Both the position numbers and the translations under genes were made by a program. Of a stretch of 64,000 nucleotides of DNA, positions 55,411-64,000 are shown one piece after another. Origin of the DNA: Delphinapterus leucas (lineage: Eukaryota; Chordata; Mammalia; Artiodactyla; Monodontidae). The stretch spans positions 5,564,112 to 5,628,111 of the forward strand of contig NW_022098049.1 in the NCBI RefSeq assembly GCF_002288925.2, written 5' to 3'. A model generated the notes under the pieces. That model had not been told where the DNA came from. It made no database searches and worked only from the letters and a program-made list of their open reading frames with translations. Each line of letters starts with the position of its first letter. Position 1 is the stretch's first letter.

Positions 55411-55954
55411 CAGGGTCGCTTCCTGGAAATGACCAGGCAGTACTGCTTCAGGGTCTGTGACCTTCTCTCTGAAAAGCAGAAAATTAAAAAATGTTAGTTC
55501 TGCCACCCAGAAATAAATACTCTCAGTATTTCCAGAATTTGGGGCATAGTATAGACGTATCATAGTTCATTGAACTCTATTAATTGCCCATAATTTGAAT
55601 CAGTTTCTTTTTAAAAAATGGTCCTTGCATATATACTGGTGCATCCTGGCCTTACTTCCTCTTCACATGTTAATTTTTTTAGTGGCCTCTCTTTCCTTTT
55701 GAAAAGTTTACTAGACTTTAAGAATGGCTTAAAATTCCCCCAAACCCTCCCATAGGCACTGCCTCAAGGCAGTGTCTTCAGGGCATACTCTGCTGTTGCT
55801 CTGGAGTTGCTTCTGGTGGACGGAGTCTAGTTGTAAGCAATTTAGGACAGTGTTGACGGCAGCGATGAGAGTGACCAGAGGCCTGTGGGCCAGGTTTGGG
55901 AGGAAGTCCAGTGAATGAGTTAACAAACTTGCAGGTTGCATAGTACATCTTAAA
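55411..55954. other. Unique non-coding DNA
   Basis: Nothing recognised. Confidence 0.4.
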
Positions 55955-56069
55955 ATTAATTATTTAAGCACTCATTAGTGAATCACTGAAGCTGACATTA
56001 TTATTCTTTATTATTAAATAACAGGATGTTGCTAATGCTATCAAGCATTAATTATTTAAGTCTCATTAC
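55955..56069. repeat. Spaced direct repeat of a TTAATTA-type element
   Basis: 'attaattatttaag' followed by '..tcatta' occurs at 55955-55978 and 56047-56069, 92 bases apart. It is AT-rich and contains the TAATTA homeodomain core twice. Confidence 0.7.
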
Positions 56070-56256
56070 TGGGTATTAAGCTTTATAGCGTTTGACTAAC
56101 CTTGAAAGTCAGAGGAACAAAGCCGATGTGAGACGATGGCAGCTGTTTTCTGTTAAGATGGCCTCCCTCCTGGTTTCTCCGAGAGCTTGAGGACCTGGTT
56201 TTATAGTACCGTTCCTTGTAACTCCATGACCCGAAAGTCTGAGAACGTTTGTCAAA

Positions 56257-56470
56257 TTTTTTTTTTTTTTTTTTTTTTTCGGTACGTGGGCCTCTCACCG
56301 TTGTGGCCTCTCCCGTTGCGGAGCACAGGCTCCGGACGCGCAGGCTCAGCGGCCATGGCTCACGGGCCCAGCTGCTCCGCGGCATGTGGGATCTTCCCGG
56401 ACCGGGGCACGAACCCGCGTCCCCTGCATCGGCAGGCGGACCCTCAACCGCTGCGCCACCAGGGAAGCCC
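56257..56470 (-). mobile_element. Short cetacean-type SINE
   Basis: 23 T (56257-56279) mark the A-tail; 'ggtacgtgggcctctcaccg' and a complete body follow. No TSD could be found at the ends. Confidence 0.94.
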
Positions 56471-56689
56471 CAGCCTCCCTTCTTGAAGGAGAAGGTGAGG
56501 AGAAGGTGGCCGGGAGGACAGGCAGAACTCTCTCCCTTAGGCACAGGCGTTTGGTAAATGTTTGCTGAATGAAGGAAAGGCGGAGCATGCAATGAAGCTG
56601 GTGATTTCATTGTGCGCTCCCTGGCCGCAGCTCTGGGTGCTCTTGTGCTGTCCACACAGATATGCTCTTTAGCTAAAGGAACCTCCTTC

Positions 56690-56870
56690 TCCCACGTACT
56701 AGCTATGGGATTTTGAGAAAGTGGCTTAGCATCCTTTGACCTCGGTAACCTTATTCGTAAAGTACAAACCCATCTGGGTCATGGTGATGATTAAACGTGA
56801 TGATGCTCGTAGAGCCCTGGTGAGTGGTTGGTGCCCCGAGAATGTTAGCATTTATTACTATTGTTTGCAA
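56690..56870 (+). repeat. MIR SINE
   Basis: 'cacgtactagctatgggatt' and 'atgttagcatttattactat'. Confidence 0.75.
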
Positions 56871-57112
56871 AGAGAGGAGTAGTGTCGCTGTGCGTGCTGC
56901 GTTCCCTATGAACCCTGTAACCACTGGAGTCTCATCTCCCCCCTGTTCGTCCCCTTCCTCCTCTGTCCGGTGACTGGGGAAGGCAGGAAACCCACAGGAT
57001 AAAATGCTGGATCAGTTTCTCTCCTCTTAGACTGTCTTCCACATCATCTTGTAGGTGGGTCGAGTAGCCATGCCCTGTCTATGTCCTCCATGAGAAAAAA
57101 ATGATAGTGAGG

Positions 57113-57452
57113 GACTTCTCTGGTGGCGCAGTGGTGAAGAATCTGCCTGCCAAGGCAGGGGACATGGGTTCGAGCCCTGGTCCGGGAAGATCCCACGTAT
57201 CGTGGAGCAACTAACCGTGTGCCACAACTACTGAGCCTGCGCTCTAGAGCCTGCGAGCTACAACTACTGAGCTTGTGTGCCGCAACTAAAGCCCGCGCGT
57301 CTAGAGCCCGTGCTCCACAACAAGAGAAGCCACTGCAATGAGAAGCCCGCACACCGCAACGAAGAGTAGCCCCTGCTCACCGCAGCTAGAGAAAGCCCGC
57401 GCGCAGCAACAAAGACCCAACACGGCCATAAATAAATTAAAAAAAAAAAAAA
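57113..57452 (+). mobile_element. Long CHR-type SINE
   Basis: Head 'gacttctctggtggcgcagt', 'gggttcgagccctggtccgg', several 'ccgcaac' blocks, ending in an A-rich tail (57431-57452). Any TSD is too decayed to see. Confidence 0.93.
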
Positions 57453-59165
57453 TCGCGAGAGCAAAGCAGAAATATGCAGTGAAGAGGAATGGTTATTGTT
57501 AGATGGGGGCTTCTTCAGGCTCACCAGGAGGGAAGAGAGGGCGTTGGAAATTGACGCTGCATAGCAGGTACCACCCATCTGCATTGTGGCCTGTGTTAGC
57601 GTATATGAGTGCCCTTCTGCTGATCGGACACCCAGGAGTGCTCCCAGGGGATGGCAACCTCAGGATAAATGGGAGAGGGGCAGTGGATATCAACACTTTC
57701 GTAATCAAATAAACATTAAGGGGCAGAGAGGAATTCTCCTACACTGGGAATTCTCCAGTGTCTCGCCGCCCCTGTGTTTTGTCATGCAGGTCACTGGGGT
57801 GAAAGAGTTTTGGGGAAGCGTTGAATTTTAGCTTCTGCCATCCCCACAGCAATCCTGTCTCACAGGTTAGGAAACGTGGTCTCAGGTGATTTTGGGTTCA
57901 TGGCCTTTTCCCAGAGCTGGGGAAGAGCCCGCACGCTCCCTCATGCCCTGTGCCCTTGTTCCCTCCCAGTCCTGGCTCACGAGGTCCGGGCGTGTTGGTG
58001 GCAGGGCCAGGTTGGTTCAGATCAGCCCTGCCCAGCTAACTGCTGCTTCACACCGCAGAAGCTGATTGCATCTCTGATTTAAGTCTTGTTGCTGGGGGCT
58101 GGATGTGCTAGATTCCTGGTACCCAGGGACCCCAGGCTTTATCTGTCCCAAGGCGGAGTCCCTCAGATCAGTTACAGGGTGTGACTGCCTCTCAGTGTGG
58201 GTCATGGAAAGAAATGATTAGGATACAGTTCTTTGGTGCTTTTGGACCTACAGCCAAGAACTGTTCTGGCACCCAGAGAAGAATATCTGCAAATTCTAGC
58301 ACCAGATACGGATTCAGAAACAAAACCAAGCAAAACATCTGGAATTCTTTTCCTAATTAATATATGCTTGTTGAAAAATGGCCTCCGCAAACTCACAGAA
58401 GCGTAAAAAGGAGGAAGTGACCTTCCCGTGTAATGTCATCCCTGTCGTTTGGCAGAGAACGTTAACGAAAGGAGTCAGAAAAACCCCGGCTTGGGATCCT
58501 GCCGTGACTGTTTCAGTTTCTTAAAGGTCTCACATGAGGGAAAGGTCCTGCCATCTCCAAGGTACTTCGTGAGAGTTACAGGAGACGTTTGATGAAATTC
58601 TGTCCAGGGCTGTCATTGGTCCTTTGTGGGTTCAATAAGCGTTCTTTGTCCCCATCCCTGCCCCTTGCTTCTGATCTTCTAGGAATCCAGACATGTGAGA
58701 GTATCCATTCTCTGACCTGTTGCACGGGGCCGCCGTCTCCTCCCCCGCCCTGTCCTCTCGCTTGGCTTTTGCTCTCCCACCCACCCCGGTTAGGCAAGGA
58801 CAGTGGAGCCTCAGGCGTCCGTCTGGGAGCGGCCGTGGTGTCGCAAGACCTGGGCCTGCCTCTGGCTCCAGGCGTGTCCCCCTGAGGGTTTTGGAGGGAG
58901 TCCGGGCAGGTTCCGGCCAAATGCACGCTCCTCTTCGCAGACTCTCGAAGGTGCCCACGACACGCACCTCAGTAAGCACGACGTGTGTGTACTTGGCGCC
59001 TTGAATTGCCTGAAGGACACCACTTTCTCATCGTTAGCTAATTTGGAAAATGAACGGAAGGGAGATACCTTTGAATTTCTGGAAGTGTGAAGAATGATGT
59101 CTGTCATTCAGGTGTGTTCTTGGCTGCTGAGAAACCATCGGCTGCCTTTCAGTTACTGAGCTGCT
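57453..59165. other. Unique non-coding DNA
   Basis: No recognised repeat, exon or RNA gene. 58730-58960 is GC-rich with several CpG. Confidence 0.45.
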
Positions 59166-59169
59166 GGAG

Positions 59170-59400
59170 CTGGTAATAATGGCTAATACGTGCTGAGCAC
59201 CTTCTATGTGTGCGGGCCCTGCCGTGCACTTTGCCTGCATTATCTCATTTTATCCTCCCAGCAGCCCTATGAAGCCCTATAAGGGCAGGTGTTAATTTCT
59301 GCGGAGGAAGGTGAAGCTTCAAAATGCTAATAAATAAGCCTCCTGGTGTGCACAGTGAGTAAGGAGACAGGATGCAAGCGGGCTGTTGTGATTCCAGAGC
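59170..59400 (-). repeat. MIR SINE
   Basis: 'ctaatacgtgctgagcacct', 'cattatctcattttatcctc', 'ggcaggtgttaatttctgcg'. Confidence 0.85.
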
Positions 59401-59539
59401 CTGAGTCTCCAAGGGGATATTTCCCTTCCAGAATCTCTCTGCTCCACTCCTGCCGTTAATCGGTGATTCAGCACCGTTCACTTTTCCTTTGGAGTCTTTT
59501 TGCCTTCTCTCCGTTAAACAAACAGTCTCCATCGTTCTG

Positions 59540-60110
59540 GCCAGGCACAGTGACTGACACAGTAGGTTTGCAGTAAATGCTCAGTGGATGACTATCCAGC
59601 ATGAGCATTAATTGAGCAGCTACTAGCTGCTAAGCAGCTGCAGGATTGGGTTCTGGGAAACGGGGAATTGAAGGATAACATAGTTGCTATCCTCAAGCTG
59701 CTTACCCACAGCTTTGTAATGGAGAAAGCTCAGATACAAATGATGGCAGCTCAGTGTGGGACTAGGGCCGTGGAGAGAATAAGGCCTGTGTGCTTTTAGA
59801 GCATGCCAATTCCGCATATTGGGTCACTGTGCCGGAGCAAATGGGCCAGAGGTGACAGGCTTGGGATTTGAATTGATATGGTGTCTGCCTTTATGCGGTG
59901 GGAGCGCTGGGGAAGGGGCAGCAGTGGATTTAGCTGTAAGTCACAGGGGGGTGATGAGAAGATTGGGGAAGGCACAGTGAGAGAAAGGGCTTTGCAGGAT
60001 GAGTAGAAGTTCACCAAGAAGGCTGAGCAGTTGGAAAGACGGCAGAAGCAGAGGCCCAGGGGAGAGTCAGTGAGTGACATGTCCAGTGTGCTCAGACCGC
60101 AGGGGTGTCT
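59540..60110 (-). repeat. L2 LINE 3' region
   Basis: 'attgagcagctactagctgc', 'gttgctatcctcaagctgct', 'gggctttgcaggatgagtag'. The first 70 bases ('ggccaggcacagtgactgac', 'agtaaatgctcagtggatga') are a sense L2/MIR end, so two fragments may abut. Confidence 0.6.
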
Positions 60111-60845
60111 GTAGCTAAAGTTGAAACTTTAAGAGCTGGGACCCTGGGACCTCAATCCCAGCTCAATTTATTAACACCTGTGTTACAGATTCTGCGGTTT
60201 TTTTTCAATACACCAATTTGAGGTGTGTGCTGCCTAGAAGACAATCGGTAAACGTTAGCCGTGGGCATTACCTTCAGCCTGACTGTGAAGCAGTTGACTG
60301 TCATCCTGCAGGTTTGAGACCGAGAAGCAAAATGATGAGATGTGTCCCATGAGCCTCTTCACCCTCAAAGGAAGGTCCTCGTCCTTCTCACGGCTTATGC
60401 CGAGGTGCCGCTGGGCGCTCAGCGTGCGGGTTTCTCTCGACATGACCCTTTGGGTGCCTGTGCGTTTGTAAGAGGAAGCAGCAAGTGATGAGATGTGTTG
60501 TGAGCTGCACTGAGCTTTCTGTGGTGACTGGGGGAGAAATCAGAGTATTCTGGCTGCACAGCGTCCCCTCCTGAACCATCTGAGATCTGTTTCTCCTCCC
60601 GTTGCTATGGTTTATGGGGTCCAGGGGGTCTGCTGGGGCTGCATGCTCCCTGGAGCCCGTCTAAAGGATTAGAAGCGCTCCAGCCAGGCGTCGTGAGGAA
60701 TAAGTGCTCAGGCATCTATTCTCCTTTTCCTTTTTTCCTCTTCCAGTTCCTTCCTCTCCTTTAAACCACTCCAACGTCTTCAGGATTTAGAGTGTTTCGT
60801 TTTCCTTTTTATCTTTTCCCTCCTCGGAGACAGAAGGACGTTTCC
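60111..60845. other. Unique non-coding DNA
   Basis: A pyrimidine-rich stretch lies at 60719-60765. Nothing else recognised. Confidence 0.4.
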
Positions 60846-60849
60846 AGTT

Positions 60850-61020
60850 CTGGTACTTCCTAGTTAGGTGACCTTGGACAAGCCACCCTGGTGAGCCTTA
60901 GCTGTTCATCTGTAAGATGCATCAGTAACCGCTTCGGAGGGGTGGGTGGGCACAAAGCGAGCCCCCGAGCCCCAGGAGCCCGGCTCGTGGCTGGCCCAGA
61001 AGGGTGCTCGGTAAGGGCAA
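60850..61020 (+). repeat. MIR SINE
   Basis: 'gttaggtgaccttggacaag', 'ttagctgttcatctgtaaga', 'gaagggtgctcggtaag'. Confidence 0.75.
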
Positions 61021-61139
61021 CCCCCTCCCTCCCTCCCAGCAACAACCACTCACAGCCTCACTCTATCTCAAATGCCTCACACTGAAGAGAGAGCAGTTAG
61101 CCCCCAGGAAGAGAGCTTCTCCAGTGAGCCCTGCCGCAT

Positions 61140-61255
61140 CCCTGCATCACTGCATAACCCTGTATCACTAGCGCCTCGTATCACGTATCACCCTGCATCA
61201 CTGTATAATCCTGCATCAGTGTCGCCCCACATCGCTATCACCCTGCGTGTCTGTC
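61140..61255. repeat. 51-bp tandem repeat with an 18-bp sub-repeat
   Basis: The CCTGYATCA motif starts at 61140, 61158, 61191 and 61209, with a degenerate form at 61241. Spacings 18, 33, 18, 32 give units of 51 and 50 bases, plus a partial third. Confidence 0.8.
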
Positions 61256-61289
61256 ACCTGAGGGACCTATAGCGTAGACCCCTCCCCAG

Positions 61290-61395
61290 GCCTACTGGTC
61301 AGAATTGCTGTGGGTGGACCTTGGGAGGGTCTGTATTGTGACAAGCCCCTAGGTGGTTCTTAGGCACACTCAGGTGTGAGACCCACTGGCCCAGA
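61290..61395 (+). mobile_element. MER5A-like hAT 3' fragment
   Basis: 'caagcccctaggtggttctt' and 'caggtgtgagacccactggc' match the 3' half of MER5A. Confidence 0.72.
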
Positions 61396-61491
61396 GAAAC
61401 CTTCTGGGAGCCTAGTACTGAAACTCACACCGTGAAGGCACTTGGTAAATATGGAGTGATTCACGTACACCCCACACACAGCAGTGCATGT

Positions 61492-61534
61492 GCGTGTGTG
61501 TGTGTGTATGCGTGTGCGTGTGTGCGTGTGTGTG
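61492..61534. repeat. Imperfect (GT)n with CG steps
   Basis: GT units interrupted by 'atgcgtgtgcgtgtgtgcg'. Several CpG survive inside the run. Confidence 0.92.
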
Positions 61535-62385
61535 ATGCTGAACTTGACTTGCTATGGGTGCTGTGATGCCATGCCACTCAGTTCCCACGGAGCTCTGGAG
61601 ACTTAATTAAGTTCCCCAAGTCAGTGTTTTTATTTGGACTACGATTCTGATATGTTTTTCGTGCGTTTGAATTTCTGCTGCTTATTTTAAAATTTTCTCT
61701 TCCTCCTTTTCTACCTTCTTTCCCTCTGTCTCCTTTCTTTCCCTCGATAATGTTCATATTGCCCGTGTACCTTCTGTCTCCTGACCCCAGATGCCGACGG
61801 GATGGGGTGGAAGAGGGGCTTGCCTTTGATGCAGGGGAAGGAGAGGCAGGTGCAAGCCGCTCCGCTCCCTTCATCAATCGCTGGATGTTTTAAACTACTC
61901 CCTTCTTCCGTGGAGCGCTGGGGTGACAGCACAGCGGTGATCACTTCCCGAACCTCACACCCAGTCTGTTGGATTTTTGGTCTGTCATCTCTGCCTCCTG
62001 TCCCACCATTGCCACTTTGGATTTACCCAGTGTCCCGTGGGCAGGCAGCTCGCCCCCCGAGTTTACTTAGTGAAATGTGCCCGTGTGACTTGAAGGAAAG
62101 ACCTTTTCCGTGAAAGTCAGAAATGCATTCCAAAGTCACAATCCTGACCTCCCCGGAAGCCCAGCTAATCCAGGTAATAAGAGGAGTTGGAATAAAGGTG
62201 ATGATTATGGGATGTATGGAGCCCTGGGACGGGATGGGGAGGGAAGGTGCAGCAGGGTTGCCGGGTGGGAAGGTCTGCTTTGAGGAAAGAGCTCAAGCAG
62301 AGGAAGTCAGTCCCCAGCCCCCGAGAGCCCGGGAGCTCAGGGTGCTGGGAACGTGACCCAAATCCTAAAGCAAGGCCGGGGTTTG
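61535..62385. other. Unique DNA with a pyrimidine-rich tract
   Basis: 61694-61745 is almost all C and T. Nothing else recognised. Confidence 0.45.
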
Positions 62386-62389
62386 GTGT

Positions 62390-62610
62390 CATGGTGGATC
62401 TGAGGAGGCTTGTAGCCTGATGGTCCCGAGTTCAGTTCCGCCCCTTGAGAGCTGTGCAACATGGGGCAAGATGCCTTCCCTCTCCACGCTGACATTTCTG
62501 TAATTTGGGGATTTGAGACCTGTCTCTGGGGTTGTGAGCATTAATGGGGATTAAATGGGGGAATTAAAAAGGGCCTCTTCTGTGACTGGCGACTAATAAG
62601 CGCTGTTTCT
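62390..62610 (+). repeat. MIR SINE
   Basis: 'atggtcccgagttcagttcc', 'cgactaataagcgctgtttc'. The middle is diverged. Confidence 0.6.
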
Positions 62611-63214
62611 CGCCCTCCTCCTTCTACCGCTCCCGCTACCCTGGGGCTCTTTTCCCGTCCACTCAACTTGTACGCCTCTCAGGCTGCGCGTGATCCGCCC
62701 ATGAAAACCGCTCCAGTCCTGCGCAGGGCTCCCTGAGGTCCTGGAGCACGTCCACTGCAGTTTGTGGGCTCAGTCCTTCAGTGGACTGTTTATTTCCTGT
62801 GGCCGCGTTGCTTTAATGAGATTTGAAGCTCTTTGCAGGCAGGGTGTGAAATCTTGACTCTCCTTCAGAGTTACTTTCTTGGAGAATATAATGCGTCCTA
62901 GAGCTTCTCTCTTTGGAGTCTTATAGGGTGAGTTCTGCTGTCCTGTAAAGAACTGTCTCTTTAGTCCCTGTTGGGTGGCTCAGTTCCGTGGCCCTTTGTC
63001 CCCTTTCTTCCTGGGATTTGACTGACAGTTGGGTCTTTGCTGACCTTTCCCTGCGGTTCTTTATGAGCAAAAGCAAACAGAAGGAACTTAAAAAAAAAAA
63101 AAAAAGACTTTGAAGGCTTGTCATTTGTAGAAGGAAAGTGTTCATGGCTTTCTCAGTTCATTTCAGTGTCTTAATCACCTTCAGGGTGTAAAGGATCATG
63201 GAGGTGAGCTGATT
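62611..63214. other. Unique DNA with a 17-base A run
   Basis: The A run at 63090-63106 might be a retroelement tail, but no body or TSD is recognisable. Confidence 0.4.
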
Positions 63215-63400
63215 AAATGGAAGGTTTTCTTTTATTGAGGACCTATTATGTGTAAGGGCTTGTATAGGTTAATTCTGATTTCCCGCCTAACTGTGCAAGG
63301 CAGGACCTATTTTGCAGGGAGGCAAGTAGATTCAGAGAACTGAAGTTCAGGGTTTCACAGCTGCTTGGTAAGCACTGGAGCTAGAATTCTCACCCTGGTC
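63215..63400 (-). repeat. MIR SINE
   Basis: 'ttttattgaggacctattat', 'gtgtaagggcttgtataggt', 'gggtttcacagctgcttggt'. Confidence 0.8.
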
Positions 63401-64000
63401 TGTTTGTCTATAAAACGCTGGTCATTGCTGGGCACGGCTTCCCTCCCACCCACCCTGCTGTCTGTCTTTCCATCCATCTGTCTGTCTGCCTGCCTCCTTC
63501 TGTCTCTTACAACTGCTGGTGCTATTTCTCTCTGGTCTGGTCTAGTTAATGAAAAAGAAAGCTATTGTGAAGTAATCCCAGGGATCTGTAATCAAGACAG
63601 CTGTACCCCCAAAATAGGTGTGTCTGTAGGACAGTCTGTAACAAGTGCGGTGCCATCACATTCTACCTGGGTGGGCGCTGCTCCCAGGTTTCTCCAGGAC
63701 CATTTGTCCTCTCACCTGCAGGTGGGGAGAAGCAGTCAGGGGTCAGTTATTTTGGGGAGACCCACTGCCGCACTCCCACCCTGTCATCCCTGAGCCTGGT
63801 GGGAATGATGTGACGGGCAAACGTCCCACTCTGACGAGGAACCTTCTGGAGCAGCATGTTGTGGGCAACAGGAGACACTTACCTCGGGAAAAGAGCAAAG
63901 CCCGGGACCCACCGACAGGTCACTGGGTCGGGGCGTTCTGGTCAGTTCCTGGCAGTGGATACTGATGCCTCGGGAGTCTCTGTTCGTTGCATTTTCTAGC
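63401..64000. other. Unique DNA with a short tetranucleotide patch
   Basis: 63459-63503 has 'ctgtctgtc' and 'ccatccatc' units. Nothing else recognised up to the window end. Confidence 0.45.

Noticed and set aside
61140..61255. CRISPR-like array
   Set aside because: Repeats are diverged and irregularly spaced, and the genome is mammalian; this is a small minisatellite.
63090..63106. 17-A run as tail of a plus-strand retroinsertion
   Set aside because: No TSD or recognisable body on its left side.

Overview
This window is non-coding nuclear DNA from a mammal, almost certainly a cetacean and probably a toothed whale. The basis is 19 copies of tRNA-derived cetartiodactyl SINEs (CHR type). Seven belong to the short, CpG-rich, A-tailed family whose body ends in a 'ctccgcaacgggagaggcc' block, which I know from dolphin-type genomes. 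Ancient mammalian repeats (MIR, L2, MER5, MaLR LTRs, old L1) fill much of the rest. I found no intact protein-coding exon, tRNA or rRNA gene, CRISPR array or bacterial feature. Open frames of 60-280 codons are scattered evenly on both strands, many begin at non-ATG codons, and many are frames through SINEs.

Layout. 1-9 kb: MIR, L2 and MaLR remnants plus long CHR SINEs. 9-22 kb: old L1 pieces, including one on the minus strand split by two SINEs, with L2 and MIR. 22-34 kb: microsatellites, a second LTR-like element, MER5A, and a long L2 pair. 34-42 kb: SINEs, plus-strand old L1 3' ends, a CpG-dense patch, and at 40.4-40.75 kb a young L1 tail with a probable 3' transduction and a 20-bp target-site duplication (TSD). 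42.0-43.7 kb: a minus-strand retrocopy of ERGIC2. 44.6-45.5 kb: GC-rich DNA with a purine tract and clustered AP-1, E-box and USF-like motifs. 47.1-47.8 kb: two neighbouring SINEs, each with its own TSD. 48.8-49.0 kb: a decayed repeat of about 27 bp. 54-64 kb: GC-rich unique DNA with a palindromic SOX-like site, more L2 and MIR, and a 51-bp tandem repeat at 61.1 kb.

The clearest biological stories are two. The ERGIC2 retrocopy seems to come from an mRNA that ended inside an intron: coding homology stops at a sequence resembling a 5' splice donor, AT-rich DNA follows, and an AATAAA lies 12 bases before a decayed A-tail. The L1 insertion carries two A-tails separated by 43 bases containing an ATTAAA signal. 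Both are records of alternative polyadenylation captured by reverse transcription.

Limits: repeat names are from memory of consensus sequences, boundaries of old repeats are good to about 10-40 bases, and regulatory motif calls are pattern matches only. The window may be intronic or intergenic; nothing in it decides which.
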